Assembly (NCBI GenBank): GCA_903872255.1
Contig: CAIQJW010000328.1
Location: 1 to 18,014, forward strand
DNA length: 18,014 nt
Direction of reading: 5' to 3'
Source of the DNA: an uncultured delta proteobacterium
GTDB taxonomy: Bacteria; Desulfobacterota; Syntrophorhabdia; Syntrophorhabdales; Syntrophorhabdaceae
A model generated the notes under the pieces. The model saw only the letters and a program-made list of their open reading frames with translations. It searched no databases and was not told the DNA's origin. Of this stretch, positions 6,608-13,660 are shown one piece after another. Positions within the stretch are counted from its first letter, which is position 1; every line of letters begins with the position of its first letter. Position numbers and translations under genes: made by a program.

Positions 6608-7240
6608 TCACAACCATCCCTTACTGGTCAGCGAATTTGCATGGATTACATACGTTGTGGTGTTAACTGCTCCTGTTATGCATTTGAAGCGGGGCTTCAA
6701 TGATGCGACCACTTGATCGGCGTACGGAAATCGATCTCCAGGGGCTTTGAATGCATCAACCAGCGCAGCGGCAAAGGGCCTGTTGAAACACATACTCGAT
6801 GACATGCCCTTGGGAGCATGTGCAGTAAATAAGGTTTCCTGCACATCGCGGTACGGTTCTGCCAATGCCACGCACCGGCACTTGTCATTGATCACGAAAT
6901 CCGCGCATTGGCCCTTCAGTTGATTCACCTGCTGTTCGACATGATTTGATAAATACCAATCGTCATGGTCGCACCAAAAAAAGCAATCACATTGTTGGTC
7001 GATGCAATACTGCAACGGAATCATATACCATTGTGCCTGCGGTATCCTGTCGGGTGTGTGTATCCATTTCACATCGAAATCAAGCCGTAGATCGGCAATA
7101 GCCCATTCATAACTATCCGAAGTGCCGTTCTGGTGAAAACACATCAGTGCCGGTTTAACGGTCTGGTTCTGCATTTGCAGAGCCACAAATCGTGCCAGAT
7201 CCGGCCTGTTATATGTGGGAGTGAATACCCCGATCTTCAT
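6608..7240 (-). CDS. small GT-A (family 2-like) glycosyltransferase
   Basis: This 210-residue protein starts MKIGVFTPTYNRPDLARF, the opening of GT2-type glycosyltransferases. It carries an acidic DHDDWY motif at 91-96 in the place of the metal- and nucleotide-sugar-binding DxD. Target and sugar are unknown; cell-surface glycan transfer is typical for the family. It is at the short end of the family, and no membrane segment is visible. The start ATG has GGTGGA close by and AAGGAAG slightly further upstream. It stands alone, not in a polysaccharide cluster, and copies of the CCTTACG repeat unit lie on both sides, which suggests acquisition or rearrangement. Confidence 0.75.
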   Translation of the reverse strand: MKIGVFTPTYNRPDLARFVALQMQNQTVKPALMCFHQNGTSDSYEWAIADLRLDFDVKWIHTPDRIPQAQWYMIPLQYCIDQQCDCFFWCDHDDWYLSNHVEQQVNQLKGQCADFVINDKCRCVALAEPYRDVQETLFTAHAPKGMSSSMCFNRPFAAALVDAFKAPGDRFPYADQVVASLKPRFKCITGAVNTTTYVIHANSLTSKGWL

Positions 7241-7261
7241 TCCACCAACTTCCTTCCGGTA

Positions 7262-7393
7262 CCGTAAGTCGCTAGTCGTAAGGTGTCAATAAACAATTAT
7301 ACTATAGCTTGTTATAGAAATAATATCGCGGAGGTTCTTTTGTCTTCGATTCCTCACGCCTTACGGCCTCTAGTGACTGACGTCTTGCGGCCT
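7262..7393. repeat. CCTTACG-type repeat unit, copy 2
   Basis: This second copy lies on the other side of the glycosyltransferase gene in the same orientation as copy 1. It begins CCGTAAGTCGCTAGTCGTAA and closes with CCTTACGG then CTTGCGG words. Its right half overlaps the 3' part of the small ORF at 7302-7550 and is translated within it. Confidence 0.6.
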
Positions 7394-7550
7394 CAACAAT
7401 GTCTCTCGCTGCCATCCTTCCCGAACACAATGTCGGCATCATGGTTGCCAGGACGTTCATGAGGATAAAGGCGACATTCAGCTCCGCCCCTTTCCGGATA
7501 GTATCGCGCACCGTTTCTTTCCAGTCTTCCCGCAAAGCCTGATCGCTCAT
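7302..7550 (-). pseudogene. truncated DUF389-like ORF running into repeat sequence
   Basis: The ORF has 82 codons, with GGGAGAA upstream at a usable distance from the ATG at 7550. Residues about 15-38 (VRDTIRKGAELNVAFILMNV and the following LAT) resemble the segment leading into the first membrane helix of DUF389 membrane proteins. The usual continuation (an ATxGLL then an IGAM-type motif) does not follow. Instead the ORF passes into codons for DIVEAARRQSLEAVRREES, which are the repeat unit read in frame, and ends in EPPRYYFYNKL. My reading is a gene cut short by rearrangement at a repeat. It may still make a short peptide. An alternative is an unrelated hypothetical protein; the DUF389 link is from memory of the motif. 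Confidence 0.45.
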
Positions 7551-7591
7551 ATCTTTTATTTCTCCCGACAGGATTTCTTACCGCAATACCG

Positions 7592-7617
7592 ATCTTCTTA
7601 TTTTCATGAAAGAAGAT
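7592..7617. repeat. inverted repeat between the ACT-protein gene and the DUF389-like ORF
   Basis: ATCTTCTT (7592-7599) and AAGAAGAT (7610-7617) are perfect 8-bp arms with a 10-base AT-rich loop, about 50 bases after the ACT-protein stop on the minus strand. The stem is AT-rich and no T-tract follows, so a terminator role for the operon is only possible. Confidence 0.3.
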
Positions 7618-7665
7618 GTTTTATGCAAGGAAAACAACGAAGCTATCTGGAAAAAGATTGACGGA

Positions 7666-8094
7666 TTATATGGAGTATACTTCTTTGCCGAGGGTTTTGA
7701 CCCAGTTCTGGGCCAGCACGTTCTGGGCTTCTTCCGTCCTGTCGCAGCCGAGAATGACTATGGCATTGCCGGATACCCTGCCAAGGTGCGGGTACAGGTA
7801 ATGGACGTTTATGCCGGCGGCGTTGAGGGGCTTGAGCACAGCAAGGAGCCCGCCCGGATGGTCGGGAGTTTCAACGGCGAGTACCTCGGTTTCCCGGGGG
7901 TTGAATCCATTTCCCTTGAGGATGTTCTTTGCTTTTTCGGGATCATCGACTACGAAGCGGACCGTGCTTATGTCTGAGGTATCGGCTACAGAAATAGCAC
8001 GGATATTGACACCTTCCCGTCCAAGGAGTTCGCTGACATGAGATAATGCGCCGGGCACGTTTTCCAGGCTTACAGATAATTGTTTGATAAGCAT
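7666..8094 (-). CDS. tandem ACT-domain protein
   Basis: This 142-residue protein is made almost wholly of two ACT domains, small amino-acid-sensing modules. The first (1-66) contains ENVPGALSHVSELLGREGVN and the second (about 69-142) contains PDHPGGLLAVLKPLNAAGIN. Each has the glycine-centred ligand loop. There is no catalytic domain, so a regulatory or ligand-binding role is expected. It is the last gene of the 2-oxoacid oxidoreductase operon, starting 5 bases after the gamma-subunit stop. AAGGAG lies 8 bases before its ATG. Its position suggests sensing of a branched-chain or aromatic amino acid that feeds the operon's enzyme; that ligand is inference. Confidence 0.85.
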   Translation of the reverse strand: MLIKQLSVSLENVPGALSHVSELLGREGVNIRAISVADTSDISTVRFVVDDPEKAKNILKGNGFNPRETEVLAVETPDHPGGLLAVLKPLNAAGINVHYLYPHLGRVSGNAIVILGCDRTEEAQNVLAQNWVKTLGKEVYSI

Positions 8095-8099
8095 TGCAG

Positions 8100-8639
8100 T
8101 TACTCCTTGACGTAGTCAAAACCCATTTCGAGGGCTTCTTTATTCAATTTTATTAATTTAGATTTTCCTTCGCCGAGCAGTTCAGCGAGATTTTTTATCA
8201 TCGCGTCGAAGGAAATAATGCCGCTTGCCTTGATAAACGCGCCAAGTATGATCATATTTCCAACTTTGATCGTGCCAAGTTTTTCGGCCAGTTCGCTTGT
8301 CGGGATCGAAAGCAGTTCAATGTCCATGCGCACCGAGTCCGTGTTCACAAGTGAAGCGTTAACGCATATAAGCCCGCCGGACGAAAGGATGTTCTGAAAC
8401 CTGTTGAATGAAGGCTGGTTCATAGCAACGACAAATTCAGGCTCTGACGCCACGGGTGAAGCGATCTCCTCATCGGAAACGACCACGGTGCAATTGGCGG
8501 TCCCCCCGCGGACCTCTACCCCGTATGAGGGCAAGTAGGTGACATATTTTCCTTCGAGCATCGCGGCGTTCGCAAGGGTGAAGCCCATCGAGAGAACGCC
8601 CTGGCCGCCAAAACCTGAAAATATAGTTCGTGTCATCAT
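8100..8639 (-). CDS. 2-oxoacid:ferredoxin oxidoreductase, gamma subunit
   Basis: This 179-residue protein is the gamma subunit of a pyruvate/ketoisovalerate-type oxidoreductase. The N-terminal TIFSGFGGQGVLSMGFTLA and the later PSYGVEVRGGTANC are typical of the family, where this subunit contacts CoA. The ATG at 8639 overlaps the beta-subunit stop in ATGA; a second ATG follows directly at 8636, so the exact start is uncertain by one residue. No strong Shine-Dalgarno is present, which fits translation coupled to the beta gene. It works with the alpha, beta and ferredoxin proteins encoded upstream. Confidence 0.92.
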   Translation of the reverse strand: MMTRTIFSGFGGQGVLSMGFTLANAAMLEGKYVTYLPSYGVEVRGGTANCTVVVSDEEIASPVASEPEFVVAMNQPSFNRFQNILSSGGLICVNASLVNTDSVRMDIELLSIPTSELAEKLGTIKVGNMIILGAFIKASGIISFDAMIKNLAELLGEGKSKLIKLNKEALEMGFDYVKE

Positions 8640-9373
8640 GGTATATCTTTCACCACTCCAAGGGGAAATTGTTTTGTCATCACATCATCTATCCACCGGC
8701 ACGACTCGAGGGGCCCCATCTTCCAATTGGTAGGGCATGGGGAGAGTATCTCCACAAGGGAAAAACCTTTTCCGTCAAGCTGATATTGAAATGCCTTTTT
8801 AATGGCCTTTTTCGCTTTAACAACGGCCGCCGGCTTGTTGACGGCCACGCGTTCGAGGTATGTCGTTCCATCCAGCATTGAGAAGACTTCGCATATCCTG
8901 ACAGGGTGCCCGGCTAAAATCGGGTCTCTGCCATTCGGCGTTGTCGTGGTCACCTGGTTCGTCAGGGTCGTCGGGGCCATCTGCCCGCCGGTCATCCCGT
9001 AGACGCCGTTATTCACGAAAATCACCGTGATCTGCTCGCCGCGATTGGCTGCATGGAAACCTTCGGCAGTGCCGATAGCGGCAAGGTCGCCGTCCCCCTG
9101 ATAGGAAAAAACAAGATTTTCCGGCCGCACCCTTTTTATACCTGTCGCAACCGCCGCGCCGCGGCCATGGGCGGATTCAAGCGTATCTATATCAAAATAG
9201 TTGTATAACAGCATGCCGCACCCTGCAGGTGCAACACATATCGCCTTATCGCGAAGCCCCATTTCTTCGACGACTTCCATGAGAAGCCGGTTGATTATGC
9301 CATGTCCGCAGCCGGGGCAATAGTGGAAGTGCGCCTCTTTCATCGTCTTCGGTCTTGTATATATCTTCTTCAC
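8636..9373 (-). CDS. 2-oxoacid:ferredoxin oxidoreductase, beta (TPP-binding) subunit
   Basis: This 245-residue subunit binds thiamine diphosphate and an iron-sulfur cluster and carries out oxidative decarboxylation with the alpha subunit. The TPP motif runs from GDGD (93-96) to NN (121-122). The cysteines expected to hold a [4Fe-4S] cluster are present: C19 and C22 in CPGCGHG, C52 in PAGCGM and C213 in SPCPTNW. The start is a GTG at 9373 overlapping the alpha-subunit TGA, with AAGGAAG 6 bases upstream. The stop overlaps the gamma start by 4 nt. The length is normal for the short-beta Kor/Vor class. Confidence 0.93.
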   Translation of the reverse strand: MKKIYTRPKTMKEAHFHYCPGCGHGIINRLLMEVVEEMGLRDKAICVAPAGCGMLLYNYFDIDTLESAHGRGAAVATGIKRVRPENLVFSYQGDGDLAAIGTAEGFHAANRGEQITVIFVNNGVYGMTGGQMAPTTLTNQVTTTTPNGRDPILAGHPVRICEVFSMLDGTTYLERVAVNKPAAVVKAKKAIKKAFQYQLDGKGFSLVEILSPCPTNWKMGPLESCRWIDDVMTKQFPLGVVKDIP

Positions 9374-10440
9374 GGCTGCTTCCTTCCGGATGCCATGTAA
9401 TAATGACGTCCAATAATGCGGTAAAGCTCGACCGGCGTCGGGACAACACCCCCCGGCCTGCCATAGAAATGAATATGTCCTTGCCCTGCCAGCGCCAACC
9501 TCACATCTTCTATCAACTGGCCCGCACTCATCTCGAAGACAAAAAACTCATGGACCGTTTTGGCAAGCTCCTGAAGTATCGGAGCAGGAAATGGCCATGC
9601 GGTGATTGGCCTCACCATGCCGACCTTTATATTGTCCTGACGCAAGCGCTTTATGGCGCCTCTCGCGATCCTCGCACCGATGCCGTATGCAACGACGACC
9701 ATTTCGGCGTCATCGATGAGGAACGTCTCGTACCGAATCTCGTTCTGCTGCATTCTATGGTATTTCCGGACGAGCTTCCAGTTGTGTTCTTCCTCTTCCT
9801 TTGTATCGAAAAGAAGCGAGCGAATCATGCGGGAAGGCCTGCCCTCAGCGCCCGTTAATACGTAATCCTTTGGATACTCTTTGGGGGGCTTGATATTGTC
9901 GAAATCGACGGGCTCCATCATCTGGCCCAGCATGCCGTCGCCGAGAATAATGACCGGATTGCGATATTGGTCCGCAAGATCAAAGGCAAGCGGGACAATT
10001 TCAGTGAGTTCCTGTACGGATCCCGGTGCAAGCACGATGGTCTTGTAGTCTCCATGCCCTCCGCCGCGCGTTGCCTGCAGATAATCGGATTGCGCCGGGG
10101 AGATGTTGCCCATTCCGGGTCCGCCGCGCACCATATCAACAACGACGGCAGGAAGCTCGTCGGCTGCCAGATAGCTGATGCCCTCCTGTTTGAGGCTCAT
10201 GCCGGGGCTGCTTGATGATGTCATGGCGCGGGCCCCGGTAGCCGATGCGCCAAGGACCATATTGATCGCCGCTATCTCGCTCTCTGACTGGATAAAAACC
10301 CTGCCGAGCTCATTCATCCTTTTGGCCATGTACTCCGTCAGCTCGTTCTGCGGTGTGATAGGATAACCGAAATAACACATGCAACCGGATAAGATCGCCG
10401 CCTCTCCAAGGGCGGCATTGCCGCTCATCAGCTTTTTCAA
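9370..10440 (-). CDS. vorB: 2-oxoacid:ferredoxin oxidoreductase, alpha subunit (VorB-like)
   Basis: This is the catalytic alpha subunit, 356 residues from the chosen start. GYPITPQNELTEYM near the N-terminus, TSSSSPGMSLKQEGISYLAA and RGGPGMGN are hallmarks of the Kor/Vor alpha family. The PITPQNE form and the ILGDGMLGQMMEP segment recall 3-methyl-2-oxobutanoate (branched-chain) enzymes; 2-oxoglutarate cannot be excluded. I chose the TTG at 10440. It overlaps the ferredoxin stop (TTGA) and has AGAGGTGA 7 bases upstream, whereas the ATG at 10428 is 19 bases from that site. A longer reading frame upstream runs through the ferredoxin gene and is not real. The product would convert a branched-chain 2-oxoacid to its acyl-CoA, reducing ferredoxin. 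Confidence 0.9.
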   Translation of the reverse strand: MKKLMSGNAALGEAAILSGCMCYFGYPITPQNELTEYMAKRMNELGRVFIQSESEIAAINMVLGASATGARAMTSSSSPGMSLKQEGISYLAADELPAVVVDMVRGGPGMGNISPAQSDYLQATRGGGHGDYKTIVLAPGSVQELTEIVPLAFDLADQYRNPVIILGDGMLGQMMEPVDFDNIKPPKEYPKDYVLTGAEGRPSRMIRSLLFDTKEEEEHNWKLVRKYHRMQQNEIRYETFLIDDAEMVVVAYGIGARIARGAIKRLRQDNIKVGMVRPITAWPFPAPILQELAKTVHEFFVFEMSAGQLIEDVRLALAGQGHIHFYGRPGGVVPTPVELYRIIGRHYYMASGRKQP

Positions 10441-10646
10441 GTCTTCATCACCTCTATGGCCACTTCGGGGCACATGACAGCGCAGGTGGCGCATCCCGTA
10501 CATTCTGTCCCGTCATTAAAAGCAGCGATAAAATAACCCTTCGCATTGAGCTTGTCCGACAGTACGATCAACTTTTTCGGACAGAATTCAATACAGAGGG
10601 CACACCCTTTGCAACGTTCCGAATCAATAGTGATTGTGCCTTTCAT
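10437..10646 (-). CDS. 2x[4Fe-4S] ferredoxin subunit of the 2-oxoacid oxidoreductase
   Basis: This 69-residue ferredoxin has two cluster motifs, CKGCALCIEFCP at 12-23 and CTGCATCAVMCP at about 49-60, each with the CxxCxxCxxxCP spacing. It is the delta subunit and passes electrons from the TPP site to external ferredoxin. It is the first gene of the operon; its stop overlaps the alpha-subunit start. The ATG is preceded by GAGGT at a longer than ideal distance (about 13 bases). A clear promoter lies about 40 bases upstream. Confidence 0.93.
   Translation of the reverse strand: MKGTITIDSERCKGCALCIEFCPKKLIVLSDKLNAKGYFIAAFNDGTECTGCATCAVMCPEVAIEVMKT
10448..10455 (-). promoter_or_regulatory. Shine-Dalgarno supporting a TTG start for the alpha subunit
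   Basis: AGAGGTGA on the minus strand ends 7 bases before the TTG at 10440. It lies within the 3' end of the ferredoxin gene and decides between TTG 10440 and ATG 10428. Confidence 0.6.
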
Positions 10647-10684
10647 AGAAAAATCAATACCTCGCTAATTTGGAAAAGCGTTTA

Positions 10685-10714
10685 AGATTAGCCCACTGCC
10701 AATACTATTGTCAA
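10685..10714 (-). promoter_or_regulatory. sigma70-type promoter of the 2-oxoacid oxidoreductase operon
   Basis: A perfect -35 TTGACA (10714-10709, minus strand) is followed by an 18-base spacer and a -10 TAATCT (10690-10685). Transcription would start about 30 bases before the ferredoxin ATG. Confidence 0.65.
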
Positions 10715-10896
10715 CTTTATTTGTCCACGCTATTTTAAGGACACGGATATCCGGGAACTTTTCCCCGAGATCAAACACTCATAGTGATATACGGGCTAAA
10801 ACTGGATGAACTTTATCAAAAATAGCGCCTAAATCCTTAAATTAGAGGAACAATTTTATTGATTTTATGGTCTTATCTGTCTTAAGGTTTTAGCAA
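10715..10896. promoter_or_regulatory. divergent control region between the oxidoreductase operon and lysR
   Basis: This region upstream of both divergent genes holds a perfect 10-bp palindrome CGGATATCCG at 10744-10753. It also has a degenerate inverted pairing between the word CGCTATTTTAAGGACA (10728-10743) and ATAGCGCCTAAATCCTTAAA further right. Its position is right for binding of the LysR protein, but which repeat is the operator cannot be told. The lysR promoter is not clear. Confidence 0.4.
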
Positions 10897-11796
10897 ATGG
10901 AATTGAGGCATATCGAGACATTTCTCAAGATCGCCGAGCTCAAGAGTTTTACGAGGGCTGCCGACGAGCTTTGCATAACTCAACCCACCGTAAGCAAACA
11001 GATGGTCGATCTTGAGCATTTTTTTGACGTAAGGCTCATAGACAGGACCAAACGGACAGTGACCCTGACAAAGGCAGGGGAGATCCTGTACCAGTATGCA
11101 TTGGAAATGGTCAGCCTCAAGAAGGATACCATCGAGGCCATCGATTCCTTCAGGGGCCTCAAGAAAGGGAAAATGACGCTCGGAGCAAGCACTATCCCCG
11201 GGATCTATATTATGCCGCGCCTTCTGAGCGATTTTAAAAAGCAATACGCGGGTATCAAATTCGAACTTGTCATCGCCGATACGAAAGAGATCATCGAGAA
11301 AATGGAAAACGGCTTGCTCGATCTCGGAATAGTGGGGTTAAAGACTGAAACAAATAAAGTAGATTTCAAAAAATTGATAGATGACACGATCATATTTATC
11401 GGACCGCCCGATCTTCCCGATTCTATCACACTGAAAGAGTTGAGGGAGTTTCCCCTGATCGCCCGCGAGCGCGGTTCCGGCACGCGCAATACCGTGGAAT
11501 CATCGTTACTGAAAATACGGGAGCTTGACAGGAACCGTCTTAATATCGTGGCCGAGTTCTCGGACAATGAAGCCATAAAACAGGCCGTTATGTCGGGAAT
11601 GGGCATGGCATATATATCAAAACTGGCCGTCGAAGGGCTTATCAGGGACGGCATGGTGAAAAAGATTGCCGTTGAAGGTTTTCCCGAGATAAAGCGGTCC
11701 TTCTTCATCATTACCCGAAAAGGAAAGACGATCCTTCCGCAGGTGAAGGTCCTCATCGAAATAATCGATAAATGGAGAAAGCATGAAAAGAAATAG
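10897..11796 (+). CDS. LysR-family transcriptional regulator
   Basis: This DNA-binding regulator has 299 residues, the usual LysR length. The winged helix-turn-helix is at 1-60 (MELRHIETFLKIAELKSFTR, then ITQPTVSKQMVDLE). The two-lobed effector-binding domain follows at about 90-295 and resembles the CysB/CysL-like group (GASTIPGIYIMPRLL near its start). The effector is unknown. It is divergent from the 2-oxoacid oxidoreductase operon, the classic layout for a LysR protein and its target. Its 3' end overlaps the tolB start by 14 nt, so it is probably co-transcribed with tolB-pal-cpoB. AAGG lies about 12 bases before the ATG. Confidence 0.92.
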   Translation: MELRHIETFLKIAELKSFTRAADELCITQPTVSKQMVDLEHFFDVRLIDRTKRTVTLTKAGEILYQYALEMVSLKKDTIEAIDSFRGLKKGKMTLGASTIPGIYIMPRLLSDFKKQYAGIKFELVIADTKEIIEKMENGLLDLGIVGLKTETNKVDFKKLIDDTIIFIGPPDLPDSITLKELREFPLIARERGSGTRNTVESSLLKIRELDRNRLNIVAEFSDNEAIKQAVMSGMGMAYISKLAVEGLIRDGMVKKIAVEGFPEIKRSFFIITRKGKTILPQVKVLIEIIDKWRKHEKK

Positions 11797-13072
11797 TATT
11801 CTCATACTTGCGCTCGCCATGGCATGCATCATGATCTGCGCGAGCGTGTCGAACGCCAAGGTATATCTTGATGTCTATGGCACGACATTCAAAAAAATAA
11901 CGATCGGCGTGCCCGCGTTTAAGGGAGAACAGGCCGATAAATCTGTATCCGAAATGAGCGATGTTTTGAACAGGGACCTCGACCTCTCAGGCTTTTTCAT
12001 TACTGCTCCAGCATCACTCATTGATAAGGAACTCCTCAACGAAGGCATCGAAAAAACGGAGGTCAAATTCGCCTCATGGCGCTCGATCGGGATCGACCTT
12101 GTCTGTAAGGCGCGCGTCCAGGTGGTCAATGGAGAATTGAGCCTCGAAGCATTCGTTTACGACACTCTTGACGGAGCGCTGATGCTGGCAAAACGATATA
12201 AGGCAAAAACGAGCGAATGGAGACGTGTAACGCACAGGTTGGCCGACGATATCATTTTTGCCGCAACCGGCGAAAAGGGCATCATGAGTTCCCGGATACT
12301 TTTTACAGCAGGCCGCCGGAATTTGAAAGAAGTCTATCTCTCCGATTTCGACGGGCAGAATGTAACACGCCTTACAAATTACCGGAGCATAACCCTTTCC
12401 CCGTCGCTGTCCCCCAATGGAAAATATCTTGCGTATACATCGTACAAGGAAGGCAGGCCCAATCTTTACGTCTCTGACTTCGACAACAAGAGCGAGATAT
12501 TTGTCGACCGTTCCGAAGGCATGAAAATAGGTACGGCATGGAGTAATAATTCGACGCTTGTCTATTCGCATACATCCGGCAGAACATCAACCATATACGC
12601 TTTTGATGTTGGAAGCCGCAGCAAGAGGGTCCTTCTCCAGCGTGACGGGATACTTACATCCCCAACGGTCTCCTCTGACGGCTCGCGGTTGGTCTTCGTT
12701 TCCGATATGTACGGCACTCCGCAGATATTTTCCAAAATGCTTCCGTCGGGAGAGGCAAAAAGGCTTACCTATCATGGCAATTACAATAGCGCGCCGGCAT
12801 TCTCGCCAAAAGGCGATCTCGTCGTCTTCGCCTGCAAGGTAGGCGGTTTCGAAATCTGCACAATGAACGCGGACGGCTCGAATCAAAGGGTATTGACAAA
12901 TGACGGGTCCGTCAACGATTCGCCGCAGTTTTCACCGTGCGGCCGTTACATCATTTATACTTCAATGAAAGGCGGGGTCAATAAGGTCAATGTTATGCTG
13001 TTCAATGGCGAAAATAAAAGAACATTACGGTTCACCGACTTTGCCGAAGAACAGCCTAAATTCGTACCGTAA
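11783..13072 (+). CDS. tolB: Tol-Pal system periplasmic beta-propeller protein TolB
   Basis: TolB is a periplasmic protein of the Tol-Pal complex that keeps the outer membrane attached during cell division. The protein has 429 residues, normal for TolB. The signal peptide MKRNSILILALAMACIMICA continues to a likely cut after SNA (about residue 25). An N-terminal domain fills about 30-165 and a six-bladed beta-propeller about 170-429, seen as repeated SPSLSPNGKYLAYTS-like units. The ATG lies inside the end of lysR with GGAG 6 bases upstream. The usual upstream genes tolQ, tolR and tolA are absent here. pal and cpoB follow at short distance. Confidence 0.94.
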   Translation: MKRNSILILALAMACIMICASVSNAKVYLDVYGTTFKKITIGVPAFKGEQADKSVSEMSDVLNRDLDLSGFFITAPASLIDKELLNEGIEKTEVKFASWRSIGIDLVCKARVQVVNGELSLEAFVYDTLDGALMLAKRYKAKTSEWRRVTHRLADDIIFAATGEKGIMSSRILFTAGRRNLKEVYLSDFDGQNVTRLTNYRSITLSPSLSPNGKYLAYTSYKEGRPNLYVSDFDNKSEIFVDRSEGMKIGTAWSNNSTLVYSHTSGRTSTIYAFDVGSRSKRVLLQRDGILTSPTVSSDGSRLVFVSDMYGTPQIFSKMLPSGEAKRLTYHGNYNSAPAFSPKGDLVVFACKVGGFEICTMNADGSNQRVLTNDGSVNDSPQFSPCGRYIIYTSMKGGVNKVNVMLFNGENKRTLRFTDFAEEQPKFVP

Positions 13073-13103
13073 AAGAGCGGCTGACAGATGAAGAAACAAA
13101 AAC

Positions 13104-13110
13104 GGGGAGG
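13104..13110 (+). promoter_or_regulatory. Shine-Dalgarno deciding the pal start
   Basis: GGGGAGG lies 4 bases before the ATG at 13115. It favours this start over the in-frame ATG at 13088, which lacks such a site and would put a basic leader before the lipoprotein signal. Confidence 0.55.
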
Positions 13111-13114
13111 ATGC

Positions 13115-13657
13115 ATGAAACACATTGCATTATTATTGATGGTGGTGCTTCTGGTGATCGCCGGTTGCGCGCCGAAACAAGTGCAGACAGTGCCGCCGGT
13201 GGCGGTAACTACCACGCAGGACAGGACCTTATCCGATGAGGAAAGGGCACGCATAACCGAAGAAGAACTGGCCCGGGCCGAACGCGATCGTCTGTTACGC
13301 GAGCAGGAACGTCTGGCCGGCATACTGAAGGATGTTCTCTTTGATTTTGACAGTTATGCGGTAAGCAACAACGAATTGCCGAAAATAGAAGGCGTCAGTT
13401 CATTTATGAAACAGGACAGAAACGTGAAAATGGTCGTAGAAGGCCACTGCGATGAACGCGGTACAGTTGACTACAACCTTGCCCTCGGACAAAAAAGATC
13501 CGAAGCGGTAAAGAATTATCTTATTAAACTTGGTATCGAACCGGCAAGGATACGCACAATATCATATGGTAAAGAATTACCTGCCGAAACAGGACAATCG
13601 GAAGAATCCTGGGCAAAGAACAGACGTGCCCATTTTAAGATCGACCAAAAGGGGTGA
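13115..13657 (+). CDS. pal: peptidoglycan-associated lipoprotein Pal
   Basis: This outer-membrane lipoprotein has 180 residues from the chosen start and binds peptidoglycan through an OmpA-like domain. MKHIALLLMVVLLVIAGC gives a lipobox ending at C18. A charged, probably helical linker (about 40-72, rich in E and R) leads to the OmpA domain (about 74-178). The Pal signature EGHCDERGTVDYNLALGQKR is at about 109-128, including the D and R that contact diaminopimelate. It lies between tolB and cpoB and forms the Tol-Pal bridge with TolB. Confidence 0.94.
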   Translation: MKHIALLLMVVLLVIAGCAPKQVQTVPPVAVTTTQDRTLSDEERARITEEELARAERDRLLREQERLAGILKDVLFDFDSYAVSNNELPKIEGVSSFMKQDRNVKMVVEGHCDERGTVDYNLALGQKRSEAVKNYLIKLGIEPARIRTISYGKELPAETGQSEESWAKNRRAHFKIDQKG

Positions 13658-13660
13658 GCG

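Noticed and set aside
6461..7393. Composite transposon around the glycosyltransferase
   Set aside because: No transposase or transposase remnant was found in or near the repeat units. Only a non-autonomous element or local rearrangement can be argued.
6455..7395. CRISPR array from the regularly recurring CCTTACG words
   Set aside because: The repeats are short, unevenly spaced and in both orientations. Genes lie between them and no cas genes are present.
7606..7977. A 123-codon plus-strand ORF opposite the ACT-protein gene
   Set aside because: The minus strand encodes two intact ACT domains with a good Shine-Dalgarno and operon context.
10441..10503. N-terminal extension of the alpha subunit to 10503
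   Set aside because: It would read through the ferredoxin gene in another frame. The added residues match no family sequence, and a Shine-Dalgarno supports TTG 10440.
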